Source: Verrucomicrobiota bacterium (GTDB lineage: Bacteria > Verrucomicrobiota > Verrucomicrobiia > Verrucomicrobiales > Akkermansiaceae). Taken from it: a stretch of DNA of 51,812 bases. A model generated the notes under the pieces. It was not told the origin of the DNA and searched no databases. It saw only the letters and a program-made list of their open reading frames with translations. Position 1 is the stretch's first letter; each line of letters begins with the position of its first letter. Of this stretch, positions 27,795 through 38,800 are shown piece by piece. The position numbers and the translations under genes were made by a program. The stretch covers positions 1 through 51,812 of the forward strand of contig JAPLUI010000539.1 in NCBI GenBank assembly GCA_026397725.1. Direction: 5' to 3'.

Positions 27795-29180
27795 ATGCAA
27801 AACATCATCAAGCGCAGGCAATTTCTGAAGACAACAGCACAATGCGCCATGGCTTCGTCGCTGGTGGGAGCGGCTGGCAGCCAGGCGATTGCCGGCGCGC
27901 CCGCAACCAATCCAGTGCCGGCCACCCAGCCTGAGCCCGGCCACACGTTGCCCGGCCACTTGCCGAAAATGCTCTCTATTGGCATGTTCATCTGGAACTG
28001 GATAGCCATGGCCACGCCCGGCGAGCCGTACCACGACCTGGCCAAAGTCGTCGCCGGGCTGCCGGAGCGGGGATTCAACGCGGTGCGGGTTGATGCCGGG
28101 CTGAACTGGTGTTTTGGGATGGCCGGCCAGCCCCGCGGCGAGATGGAGTTCGGCCCGTGGATCCCGGGCTATCGCGATAATCTCACCTCGGTCAACATCC
28201 TTGGCGGCGGACGTCACGACGTGCTCAAGCGCGTGACGCGGCTCATGGAACTGGCCAAACAGCACGGCGTCTATGTGATTCTCACGAGTTGGGAGTACCA
28301 GGACAGCTCCTGGCTCGTGGCCGACGCGAAAATCCGCGCCGAGGTGATGGCCGTTCCTGAGGACAAACGATTCATGCACATGGCCCGCCAACAAGACCGG
28401 CTGCTGCAAGTCTTGAAGGACAAGGGGCTCGAGCGGAACATCGCCTTCGTGGAGATTCACAACGAACCCGATGCCAGCCAGTTCCCTCAGGGGGACCAGA
28501 GCAAGCGGCTCCACCAGGAGGCGATTGCCTTCCTCCGCGATGCCCATCCGGACATCCTGGTCAGTGGCGACTTTACCAGCCACAACCTGTCCATCGTGCC
28601 CGACAATGTCCAGGTCTATGACCAGCACACCTACATCTGGGACCTGTACTGGCCGGTGTTGTACGCCCAGACGATCTGGGCCAAGGAGTTCGATCCGGCC
28701 AACCCGCGCAAGATCAAACTCCTGGACCGAGTGCTCAAGGACAAGATCGTGCCCTACGCGGATTTCATGCAGGCTGCCCAGAACGTGCGCGAATTGTGGC
28801 GGGGCATCGACTGGCTCTACTACAACTTGGACAACCGGCGGTTCGACGAGTGGATTCTGGAGGAATACGCGCGGCGCGAGGCGGACATGAAGCTGCAGGC
28901 AACCCGCACTTTCGCGGCCGACGCCCTTGAGGCCCAGCAGCGGAAGATTCCGGCCGTGTGCGACGAGGGCGGCTACCTCTATCCGCCGCTGGGATCGAAG
29001 TTCGAGCTTACCGAGCCGGGCACGAGCATGTTCGAGCTTCAAGTCGACCTGGCCATCAAGCACGGTTACTGGGGCATGATGCCAACGACCTATTGTGGAG
29101 CGGAACACCCGATCTGGGACAACATTCCCTGGCTGCGAGCCATCAACGACCGCTTTCAGGCGGGAAAGTTGCGGGCGTAA
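27795..29180 (+). CDS. Tat-exported GH5-like (cellulase-fold) glycosidase
   Basis: This 461-residue protein begins with a twin-arginine signal (KRRQFLKTTAQCAMASSLVG), the only clear Tat signal in the window. The TIM barrel shows GFNAVRVDAGLNWCFGM, KQHGVYVILTSWEYQDSSW, the acid/base strand FVEIHNEPDASQFP (Glu224), VYDQHTYIWDLYW and the nucleophile candidate VCDEGGYLYPP (Glu391). The NEP signature and spacing fit GH5-like families. The substrate is unknown. The gene appears complete. Confidence 0.7.
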   Translation: MQNIIKRRQFLKTTAQCAMASSLVGAAGSQAIAGAPATNPVPATQPEPGHTLPGHLPKMLSIGMFIWNWIAMATPGEPYHDLAKVVAGLPERGFNAVRVDAGLNWCFGMAGQPRGEMEFGPWIPGYRDNLTSVNILGGGRHDVLKRVTRLMELAKQHGVYVILTSWEYQDSSWLVADAKIRAEVMAVPEDKRFMHMARQQDRLLQVLKDKGLERNIAFVEIHNEPDASQFPQGDQSKRLHQEAIAFLRDAHPDILVSGDFTSHNLSIVPDNVQVYDQHTYIWDLYWPVLYAQTIWAKEFDPANPRKIKLLDRVLKDKIVPYADFMQAAQNVRELWRGIDWLYYNLDNRRFDEWILEEYARREADMKLQATRTFAADALEAQQRKIPAVCDEGGYLYPPLGSKFELTEPGTSMFELQVDLAIKHGYWGMMPTTYCGAEHPIWDNIPWLRAINDRFQAGKLRA

Positions 29181-29187
29181 AGGCCGC

Positions 29188-29640
29188 GAGGGAGCGCATT
29201 TTCATCAACAACACTTTTTATTGAAGGAACAGATTATGAAACTGTTCAAGAAGGATAAGAATATGAACAACCGGACAAGCCGACTGACCTTGGGATCGTT
29301 GATGGCACTGACTTTGGCGGCAAGTGCTTGGGCGGCCGAACCGCCCAGCGATGTGCAATCGGGCAAGGGGCGTCAAGCCACATCGCCATGGACGCTGTCT
29401 ACCGACGATACCGCGGTAGTCCTAACGGTGTCGGACGACAAGATCTTCATCAACAGCCTTGAGAATCCCGCGCAGAAATGGAACTGGACGCCGGTGCCCT
29501 GCGAAGTTCCGCTTCCCGGCAAGAACAGCGTCACCACGGGCGGCACCGACTACTCCCCGAATTGGACGTATTGCGACGCGACGGAAGACAAATCCGATGG
29601 GTACACCGTGACCTTGCGGTTCACCAGTACCACGCCGCAG
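29188..29640 (+). repeat. Duplicated 5' module, copy 1 (leader, signal peptide, N-terminal domain)
   Basis: From the GGAGCGCATTTT leader, through the Shine-Dalgarno GAAGGAACAG and ATG 29236, to ACCACGCCGCAGCT, the sequence is nearly identical to 31385-31854. I count about half a dozen mismatches in the 380 bp after MNNRTSRL. Similarity then stops abruptly, although the downstream parts are distant homologues. Confidence 0.85.
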
Positions 29641-31081
29641 CTACCGGACCGCGGGCCCCATCGTCTTCAACGGCAACGACATTGAAGCGGCCATTCTCAA
29701 TCTGGCCGCCGACCGCCCAGTCCAGTTCTTTCCCCAGGATGCCGCGGTCGTCGGGCCGGGCGAAGGGACGCCGCTTCCCTACCAGATCGTCAAGGTCGGG
29801 AGTACGCACGGGATCTATCTGGCCTACGACTATGGTTGCGGGCAATACCAGGCGACCCGCGACGCAGCCAATCCGCTGCGGATCAACTGCCGGTTTTGGA
29901 TTGGCAACAAGGTTTCGACGACGATTGCTGCCGGGGAAATTTACAAGCTGCCCGGCATCATGATCCAGGCCTACCAAGGCGATGAAGACGATGCCGCCAA
30001 CCATTTCCGGAAATGGTTTTGGAACTACGAGATTACGCCCAGCCTGAAGAACAATCCGAAAGAGCCGCCCATCGAGATCTGCAACCCGCCCGGTCCCGAC
30101 GGCAAGCCGGACTTCCTGGTCAATCAGGCCAAGACGACGGACTTCGCGAGTTGGGGCGTCGGGTGTCTCAAGACCGATGCCTGGCACTGGCAGGACACCG
30201 GCCATGCCAAGAGCGACGAACTGGCGGCAGCGCTCCATGCCAAGGGAATCAAACTTTCCCTGTATTTCAACGGCACCGTTCCCGAACGGGTTCTTCTGGA
30301 CGAGGCCGCCAAATCCCATTTCGACTATTACCGGTCCGACGATTACGGGAGAGGGCCCGCCTTCAACATGATGGATTACCATTCGGTCGAGGATTTCAAG
30401 CGGAAGTTGGACAAGTTGGCGAAAGTCGGTGTCGGCTGGGAAAACTGCTGCAACGGCGGCAATCTCCGGTCGCTGGATATCTGCCGCCGAATGACATTCA
30501 TGACGCATAGCGATGGATCCGGGTTGATCCCATTCTTTCTGAATGTGTACCACTGGTCCTATCTGATGCCCCCCATTCAGATCAAGAATGACTACTGGGT
30601 TTGTCTTGGCAATCAGGAGGAAGGTGAGGTAACGGTGGCGTGGCTGAGGGGTAACTTGCTTGGCGCAATCCTAACCGGTCCGCCAACTTCGGCCTCATTC
30701 CAGGGCGCACTCGACAAGATCAAGCCGGTCTTCAATCTGTACAATACCAGGCAACGGGCGATTTTGCGCGGCGCCGATGTCTATCGTATTCTGCCGCCGC
30801 CGGCAGACAAACAATGGTTCGGCCTTCAGTATTACAACACCTTCATCAACAAAGGCTCCGTGTTGCTCTGGCAGAACGGCGGCCCGGCCTCTCAGGTCAT
30901 CAAGCTGAAAGGACTGGATCGTGACGCCACGTACGCGCTCGCCTTTGAGGACGCGACGGAAAAGAATCGTTCCCTGACCGGCGCGAAACTCATGGATGAG
31001 GGCATGACTGTGCCCATGGGTGCCAATGCTTCGGAGGTCATTTGGATCGACGGACCGGCCCTACCGCCGTCGGCGCGCTAA
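29236..31081 (+). pseudogene. GH36-like (clan GH-D) hydrolase, frameshifted after the N-terminal domain, copy 1
   Basis: Frame 1 (29236-29685) encodes a signal peptide (to AWAAEP) and an N-terminal domain ending TSTTPQL. From 29642 the next frame (+1) carries the rest without a stop to 31081: AGPIVFNGNDIEAAILNLAA, HFRKWFWNYEITPSL, WGVGCLKTDAWHW, GIKLSLYFNGTVPERVLLDE, FDYYRSDDYG and NCCNGGNLRSLDICRRMTFM. These resemble the nucleophile and acid/base strands of clan GH-D enzymes. A C-terminal sandwich ends EVIWIDGPALPPSAR. Compared with the copy at 31868, a piece is missing at the junction. Either the gene is broken or a +1 shift would be needed. Confidence 0.65.
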
Positions 31082-31104
31082 ATTCACGAGAAAGGACGAA
31101 AACG

Positions 31105-31380
31105 ATGAAAGCAGTCATCAGCGGCACATGGTTCTTCCGGCAGTTGTACGTCAACAATCGCCGCGCCATTCGAGCGCGAACACCGAACATCGACGACAAG
31201 ACCCCCTGGTGGCACATCCGCACCTCCGGCGTCTTGCTGGGCAGCTATCATTTGGGCAAAGGCCGCTTTATAATCAACGCGTTTCGCATCCTGGAGAGCC
31301 TGGGCAACAATCCGGTCGCCGACCGGCTGATACTCAACCTTGTCACGGAAGGTGTGAAGCGGAGTTCGCCGGAGCGGTGA
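31105..31380 (+). pseudogene. Chimeric ORF: pieces of the beta-helix gene joined to a GH2-like tail
   Basis: The 91-residue frame has three parts. MKAVISG matches the start of the 33459 gene. TWFFRQLYVNNRRAIRARTP and NIDDKTPWWHIRTS match residues about 147-180 of that same protein at over 90 percent nucleotide identity. GVLLGSYHLGKGRFIINAFR and ILESLGNNPVADRLILNLV match the usual C-terminus of GH2-like or large PVC hydrolases. All three are joined in frame. I read it as a deletion chimera, not a functional gene. Confidence 0.65.
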
Positions 31381-31384
31381 TTCG

Positions 31385-31854
31385 CTCCGGAGCGCATTTT
31401 TATCAACAACACTTTTTATTGAAGGAACAGATTATGGAACAGAGTATGAAACTGATCAAAAAAGGATGGGAATATGAACAACCGGACAAGCCGACTGACC
31501 TTGGGATCGTTGATGGCACTGACTTTGGTGGCAAGTGCTTGGGCGGCCGAACCGCCCAGCGATGTGCAATCGGGCAAGGGGCGTCAAGCCACATCGCCAT
31601 GGACGCTGTCTACCGACGATACCGCGGTGGTCCTAACGGTGTCGGACGACAAGATCTTCATCAACAGCCTTGAGAATCCCGCGCAGAAGTGGAACTGGAC
31701 GCCGGCGCCCTCCGAAGTTCCGCTTCCCGGCAAGAACAGCGTCACCACGGGCGGCACCGACTACTCCCCGAATTGGACGTATTGCGACGCGACGGAAGAC
31801 AAATCCGATGGGTACACCGTGACCTTGCGGTTCACCAGTACCACGCCGCAGCTC
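31385..31854 (+). repeat. Duplicated 5' module, copy 2
   Basis: Partner of 29188-29640. Differences are an insertion near the start codons (ATG 31434, 31446 and 31474 are all in frame) and a few substitutions. It ends at the same GCCGCAGCT word. Confidence 0.85.
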
Positions 31855-33436
31855 TGGACCGGGACCGGTGGAGAACAGGGTGACCATAGATAATAAGTCG
31901 GGAGAAAACGTGGTCTATGGTTCGGATATCATGGCAGCCCGCTTGCAGATCAAAGCCAACCATCCCGTGAAACTTCACCGTGCCGAAAAGACCAGCGCTG
32001 GACAAGGGAAGGTGCATTATGATCCTCTGGGTGCAAATGCCAGAATTGCCACCGATAGCGGCATCCTTCCCTTCATCATGCTTGATGTCGAGGCCACGCA
32101 CGGAATGTACCTGGGATATGAATGGGAACTCGGCGGTTTCCAAGTCACAGCCGGTTCTGATCCTCTTGACATCACTGCATCGGCACACCCCATAACCGAG
32201 AAGGTGACCCGAGCCAGCAACGAGATATTTACGATTCCGAGCGTGTACTACGGGACCTATCAAGGCGACATCGACGACGGCAGCAACTGCTTCAAGCGGT
32301 GGTTCTGGAATCACAAGATCACGCGCAGCCTGCACGATAACGAGAATGAGCCGTGGGTCGAGGTGTGCATGCAGGAGGTCGGGGGCAAAGGCGCCTCGAG
32401 CATCACCGGCAACACCCCACAAAGCATTTTCGATCGTCTTGCCGCTACAGGCGCGGAATGTGTCAAGATGGACTTTTGGGACGGCACGGGAAATTGCTGG
32501 TATACCAATCGAGATTGGAAGTATCGCCCCGAGGTGTGGCCCAATGGCTTCGATTTTGCCGCCAAGGCCCATAAGGCCGGCCTGAAAGCATCATTGTACA
32601 TGGGAGGGACCTATAATGACTGCGATCTGACGACAATTGCCGGAAGAGACGCCGAACTGGCGGCCGTCCTGACCAGATACGACCAGGGCTGGTTTGACAT
32701 GTGGAGGACCGACCTTTATACGGCCCCCAAGGAACCCATCCCACAAACCTATGAGGGCGTGACGAATTTCCTGTATATCCAGGATCATCTGATTAAGAAC
32801 AGACCAGGCTACAGATATGAGAACTGCTGCAATGGGGGGAAGTACAAGGGCTTCGCAATCTGCCGGCGGATGACGTTCTGCACCATGAATGATATCGATC
32901 AGGATCCCGGCATGACCAGGTCGACCTATTACTCCAATACCTACGCAATCAATCCGGTCCAACTGAAGTCCGATATTGGTCCGGCCAACGACGCCTACGA
33001 ACTGCGCACGCATATGCTGGGCTCCATACTGAGTTGGGCAGCGGACAATCCGATCTACCGACAGCACATTTCGCTCTATAAGAGCAAGCAGCGACCAATC
33101 TTGCGAGGAGCGGACGTCTACCACATCCTGCCCATGGCCGACGGAATCAACTGGGACGGGCTGGAGTACTTCAACACCGGAATACGGAAAGGCTCGATAT
33201 TCCTTTTCAAGCCCTCGGCCAAAGCCACGGACGGAGATGCCAAGGTAATCAAACTGAAGGGGTTGGATAGGAGTGCAAGGTACACCTTGACGTTCCAAGA
33301 GAGGACGAATCTGAACTGCGTGATGACCGGCACGCAACTCATGGATACGGGGATCGCTGTCACCGGCATGATAGGCGATCGTGCTTCGGAGATCATCTGG
33401 ATCGACGGACCGGCCGTCACGCCACCGTCACCCTAA
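31434..33436 (+). pseudogene. GH36-like (clan GH-D) hydrolase, frameshifted after the N-terminal domain, copy 2
   Basis: The first frame gives the signal peptide and N-terminal domain up to TTPQL and stops at 31893. The +1 frame resumes at about 31856 (GPGPVENRVTIDNKSGENVV) and is open to 33436. It carries FKRWFWNHKITRSL, GAECVKMDFWDGTGNCW, GLKASLYMGGTYNDCDL, WFDMWRTDLYTAP, ENCCNGGKYKGFAICRRMTF and a C-terminal sandwich ending IIWIDGPAV. The catalytic part is only distantly similar to that of copy 1, although the 5' modules are almost identical. The shift has the same direction and the same left boundary as in copy 1. Confidence 0.65.
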
Positions 33437-33458
33437 CTTGCAAGAAAGAACCGAAACC

Positions 33459-35741
33459 ATGAAAACGGTGATCAGAACCAGCGGAGCCCTCTTGGTGGTG
33501 TGGGCAGCCGTGTCCGCTTGGACCGGTGCCACGGTCGCGGCCGAGAGCGGACCGCCTCTTAACGCCGACTTCTACGTCGCGCCCGACGGCCAGGACGCCA
33601 ACTCCGGCACCGCCGCGGCACCGTTCGCCACGCTGGCCAGGGCACGCAGCGCGATTCGTGAGAAGGTGGCCGCCGGACTCGACCGCGATCTCCTGGTCCT
33701 GATGCGCGGCGGCGTCTACCGTCTCGAAGAGTGCCTGACGTTTGGGCCGGAAGACTCCGGCACCGGGAAATTTGCGATCACCTATGCGGCGCAGCCCGGC
33801 GAAAAGGTCGTGCTTAGCGGCGGGCGGAAGATTGCCGGTTGGAGGCGGGCGGAAGGTGAAATCTGGACGACCGAGCTGCCCGATGTGAAGGCCGGCACAT
33901 GGTTCTTCCGGCAGTTGTACGTCAACAATCGCCGTGCCATTCGAGCGCGAACGCCAAACATCGACGACAAGACTCCCTGGTGGCATATCCGCACATCCAC
34001 GGCTGCCATCTTGAACGAAACCCCTCCGCCCGAAGACGTGCCGATCACGGCGAGCGTGACCGGACCTATCAAGGCATGGTCCAATCCGGGTGACGCAGAG
34101 CTTGTATACCTCGCCAACAACAATGCGAGCAGAATGCCCCTGGGATCGGTCAATCAGAAAGAGCAGACGTTCATCCTGCCAGCTCCTCATCGCTGGAACC
34201 CGCGGGCCTTCGGCACCGAGTGGAAATTCAGCATTCCGACGGAAGGATTGGCCTGCTACCTGGAGAACGCCCTGGAAATGCTGGACCAGCCTGGCGAATG
34301 GTATCTGGACCGGCGCACGGGAGTCCTGTCGTACTGGCCGCGGGCGGGAGAAGACCTGACCCGGGACGAGGTCGTGGGGCCGGTGGCGCCCAAGACGCTC
34401 CTCGCCGTCATCGGGACGCGCCAGCACCCGGTGATGAATCTGCACTTCAAGGGCCTGCAAGTGGAGCACGTCAAGTGGGACATGCCGGCGTGGGGCTACA
34501 TGGGGATGGCTTGCTGCACGGTAGCCACCGGTAAAGACCCGAACCCCGGCTGGCAGTGGGTCGAGGCCGCAGTCGAATACGAATATGCCCGCTCCTGCAG
34601 CTTCATCGATGGCGGGATCGCCCACGTCGGCGCCATTGGAATGTGTCTTCGCAAGGGCACCGCAGACATTCTTGTCCAGGGCAACGAGGTCTGCGACACG
34701 GGAGGGGGAGGCATCGGGGCCGGCTACATGGAGAACGCCGCTTACAACTACGTGCATGCTCCGCCTCCGGAGCAAGGCGAGTTCAGGGGGTATCGAATCG
34801 CCAACAATTACGTTCACGATTGCGGCATGGAGGACTATGGGGCATTCGGAATCGAGGTGAGCGAAGTGCAGGATTCGGTCATTGCCCACAACCTGGTGCA
34901 TGACACTGCCTATTTCGGCATCTGTGTCGCCGGCAGCCAGGGCGGGCGGGATGCGCCGTTTGCCAGGAACAACACCGTCCAGTACAACCACGTACATGAT
35001 GTCATGAAGGTGACGGTGGACGGGGCTGGACTGTATGTCACCTTCGCCCATCCCGATCGTGGCTGCGTCGTCCGCGGCAACCTGTTCCACGATGTCTCCC
35101 CCAATCGTTTCTCCGTCCGCGATCCGGCGCCCTATCACGCCGCCGGCATTTACCTGGACGGCAATGCCGCCGGGTATTTGTTCGAGAACAACATGGTTTT
35201 CAGGACCTGGGGCGGACTTTATGTCCCTGGCAACGGACGCGACGTGTGGCTCGACAACTTTATCCAAAAGGACGGATCGCCGCCGCCGGAGTTCATCGAA
35301 GCGGTGCAGGCCCATGCCGGGCTCGAGCCGGCTTATCGGCGATCGCTCCTGAAGACCGAATCGCCCCCCTGCGATTTCTATCCACTGACGCAGCCCGACA
35401 CGGCCGCCAACGTGTGGTCTGGCTGCCAGTGGAACCGCCCTGCTGAGGGCTCCGGCGTGCTGACTGCCTGCCGCCGGGCCGGGAGCAAAGACGACTCGGC
35501 ACAATTCAAGTTGCGCGGCTTGGACGCGACGGCGACTTATGACCTCAAGGCGTGGGCAGGCGTGGATTGGGACGGTCGAGTGCTGCTTGGAATTCAACCC
35601 TTGCCGAACGTCGAAACCGTGCTGGGCGAAGGCCATGCGTGCCAGACCGGCCGGCAATTGATGGAAGCAGGACTGTTGGTGAGACTGGTCAATCGCCCGC
35701 AGGTTGCCTGGATCGCCTATCAACGGGTCAAGGGGTCATGA
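33459..35741 (+). CDS. Secreted right-handed beta-helix hydrolase (GH141-like)
   Basis: This 760-residue protein has a signal peptide (1-28) and the signature NADFYVAPDGQDANSGTAAA, FATLARARSAIREKV, LVLMRGGVYRLEECLTFGPE. Together with VLSGGRKIAGWRR and VNNRRAIRARTPN this marks beta-helix proteins of the GH141/DUF1565 type. Helix coils follow (CSFIDGGIAHVGAIGMCL, VQGNEVCDTGGGGIGAGYME, RIANNYVHDCGMEDYGAFGI, VIAHNLVHDTAYFGICV). A C-terminal sandwich is related in style to those of the GH36-like genes. GH141 includes fucosidases and xylanases. ATG 33459 follows an AAGAAAGAA tract and begins the signal peptide. The gene is complete; part of it is duplicated at 31105. Confidence 0.7.
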   Translation: MKTVIRTSGALLVVWAAVSAWTGATVAAESGPPLNADFYVAPDGQDANSGTAAAPFATLARARSAIREKVAAGLDRDLLVLMRGGVYRLEECLTFGPEDSGTGKFAITYAAQPGEKVVLSGGRKIAGWRRAEGEIWTTELPDVKAGTWFFRQLYVNNRRAIRARTPNIDDKTPWWHIRTSTAAILNETPPPEDVPITASVTGPIKAWSNPGDAELVYLANNNASRMPLGSVNQKEQTFILPAPHRWNPRAFGTEWKFSIPTEGLACYLENALEMLDQPGEWYLDRRTGVLSYWPRAGEDLTRDEVVGPVAPKTLLAVIGTRQHPVMNLHFKGLQVEHVKWDMPAWGYMGMACCTVATGKDPNPGWQWVEAAVEYEYARSCSFIDGGIAHVGAIGMCLRKGTADILVQGNEVCDTGGGGIGAGYMENAAYNYVHAPPPEQGEFRGYRIANNYVHDCGMEDYGAFGIEVSEVQDSVIAHNLVHDTAYFGICVAGSQGGRDAPFARNNTVQYNHVHDVMKVTVDGAGLYVTFAHPDRGCVVRGNLFHDVSPNRFSVRDPAPYHAAGIYLDGNAAGYLFENNMVFRTWGGLYVPGNGRDVWLDNFIQKDGSPPPEFIEAVQAHAGLEPAYRRSLLKTESPPCDFYPLTQPDTAANVWSGCQWNRPAEGSGVLTACRRAGSKDDSAQFKLRGLDATATYDLKAWAGVDWDGRVLLGIQPLPNVETVLGEGHACQTGRQLMEAGLLVRLVNRPQVAWIAYQRVKGS

Positions 35742-35822
35742 CCCTTCGCGCGGTCTCAACCCATGAAAGATGAATTTACGCAATTGGCAAGTCAAGAACA
35801 AGCAATCCCCGCGACCCTTCTT

Positions 35823-38800
35823 ATGAAAACCGAAAATCTATCAAATCCGAAATGGCTCGCCATGGCCTCGTTGTTGCTGCTCGTCATGCCGGCACAAGCC
35901 GCAACCGTGAATGTCACCGGCCACCACCAGTTCAGTGCCTGCGTCGCCGGATGGATATACCGCTGCGTGGCTGGCATCCGTCCCGACCTGTCGGGACCTG
36001 GCTATAAGAAATCAATCATCAAGCCGACCCTCCTCAGCAAGCTGGATTGGGTCAAGGCGCATTACGACAGTGTCTACGGCCGGATCGAGAGCAACTGGAA
36101 GCGCGAGGGCGACAAGCTGACGATGGACGTGACCATTCCGGCCAACACAACAGCGACGGTCTATGTGCCGGCCAAAGATGCCGCCAGCGTGACCGAGGGC
36201 GGCAAACCCGCGGCCCAGGCCGCAGGCGTCAAGTTCCTCCGCATGGAAGACGGCGCGGCGGTGTGCGAAGTCGGGTCGGGACAGTATTCGTTCGTTTCAG
36301 GCGAACCAGCCGTCAGTGCGCCCAGAGAATCGTTGCCGGAAAAGTTCCCCTCGCCCATGCCGAAGCAGACCTTCTCACAGACCCTGGCCGAACAGGAAAA
36401 CGAACTCAAGACCAACGTGCTGATGCAGCGCTTCGCCGCCTCGCGCAAGGAACTCTCCGCCGACCGCTATCGCCCGGCCTATCACTTCGTCAGCCCCGAG
36501 AGCACGCTGAACGACCCCAACGGCCTCTGCTTCTGGCAAGGCCGCTGGCACCTGTTCTATCAAGGCTATCCCCCGGAGGACCCGCGCCAGCACTGGGGCC
36601 ACACCGTCAGCGACGACCTGGTCCACTGGCGCGATCTGCCCTACGCGATCTATCCCGGCATCGAGCGCATGTGCTTCTCCGGCGGTACCGTGGTCGAAGA
36701 CAAGCAGGTCGTCGCCTTCTATCCCGGGATTGACGCCGGCATGATGGTCGCCGTCTCCCGCGATCCGCTCCTGCTCAACTGGGAGAAAATCCCCGGCAAT
36801 CCGGTCATACGCGACGGTTTGGCCGATGCCTGCATCTGGAAACAGGGCGACACGTACCTCGGCCTCATGAGCTGCAACATCCTCCTTTCCTCCACGAACC
36901 TGCTGGACTGGAAAGGCGCCAACCCGCATTGGTTCGCTGGTCCCCCCTTCCCCTACAACGAAGGCTCCTGCCCGACGTTCGTCCCCATCGGCGACAAGCA
37001 CATCCTGCTGCTGTTCAGCCACTCCCGGGGCGGCCAGTATATTCTGGGCGATTACGATCCGCGTGAACTCAAGTTTACCCCGTACGAGCACGGCTGTTTC
37101 AACCACGGCCTCGTCGCGCCTGGCGGCGTCCATGCCCCCTCGGCCGCAGCGGACGGCCAGGGCGGTGTCATCAACATCCTCAACATCAACCACGGCAAGG
37201 CCGTCAAGGGCTGGGACCATATCTTTTCCTTCGCCCAGCACCTCACCCTTGGCCCCGACAAGCACCTCCGCATCGAACCCGTTCCCGCCGTCGCTTCCCT
37301 GCGCGGCCCTCTCCGGCACATCGAGCAGACCGTGCTTCCCGCCAACCAGGAAATCGTCCTCGATTCTATCAAGGGTGACACCATGGAACTCGATGTCGAA
37401 ATCGACCCCAAAAGCTCTACCCAGGTCCAGCTCAGCGTCCTCCGCTCCCCGAACGCCGAGGAGTGCACCACCATCCTCTGTGGAAAGAGCGGGATCAGCC
37501 TTGACGGCTCGCGCTCCAGCACGCTCCCCGATGTCCTCGCCCGCCCCGCGGAAACTGCAAGCATCGAACGTGGCAGCGACCCCCTCCGGCTCCGCATCCT
37601 CCTCGACCGCAGCGTCGTGGAAGTTTATGTCAATGGCAAGCAATACCTCGCCATCCGGGTTTACCCCGGCCGCAAAGACAGCCTCGGCGTTTCCCTGCGC
37701 GCCCAGGGCCAGGACGCCCTGCTGAACAAACTCGACGCCTGGCAGATGCAGAGTATCTATCCTGTCTGTTTGCCGGCACAGGGAGAGCCCGCTGCGCAAG
37801 TATCGGCCAGTGAACTCCTCTCGCAGAATACAGTACAGGGTCTTACGGGAAAAGTTCGCGATGTGATGGTGCGGGTGCCGGCGCCAATCAGCATACAGCC
37901 GCTGTCTGCCGTGAAGCCGAGCACTGATATCGATCTGCGGGGCATGGCGCAGTGGGCGATGAACTATCTGATCCGCTCGCCACGGAAGGAGTTTGATTAC
38001 GAACCGGTGTTCCAGGCCAACCCGATGAGTTGCCCGCCTGTTCCTGGCGGACATGATGTGGTGGTTGCATGCGACACGGACGCCCGGATGGATTGGGAAT
38101 GGTATTACATGCGGGAAATCAGCGGTTCACCGGCCGGAATGGACATCGAGGCGGCGTTTCACAAGCGAATGCTGGCCTACGTGCGGGCGGATGGCACGGT
38201 CTTGTCCCACCCCGGTAGCTACAATGAAGGGGATGTCAACAGAGTCTATGCGGAAAAGGACTACTTGTATCATGTCTGGGGAGCAACGAAGATCCTGCAT
38301 TCCCTGGCCGAGGACTTCCGCCGCACAGGCAACGAGGGATCGAAGGAAACCGCCCGCAAGATCATGCTGCGGCTCAAGACACTCGCGGTCTATCCCCTCC
38401 CCGGCAGGTGCTATTTTCCTGCCGGCATGGGCGCGATGAATCAGGACGGTACCCCCGTGCCGAACGGTTGGAACAGAATGCCCGCGCCTGTTGTCGAACC
38501 CTTGATCAACTACTATCAGGCGTGTGGCGACCTTGAGGCGCTGGAGTTCGCCAAAGCTTACGCCGAAGGAATCATGGCGGGAGCACAGCCGGACGGCATC
38601 AAGATCAAGGCCGACGGTGATATCGACAACGGCCACAGTCACACCACCATGCACGCCCTGTGGGGAATCGCGCACCTGGGGGTCCTCACCGGCGACGAGC
38701 GGTACACCGCGTTTGCGAAACGGTCGTGGGATTATATGCTCAGCCGTGGCACGGGCGTGGGCTGGTTCCCTGCCATGCCGGGCGGATGGGGCACCGATGA

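Noticed and set aside
36375..38054. Long minus-strand open frame of 559 codons opposite the GH32 part of the triple fusion.
   Set aside because: It is the antisense shadow of a GC-rich gene, with no recognisable domain or start signal.
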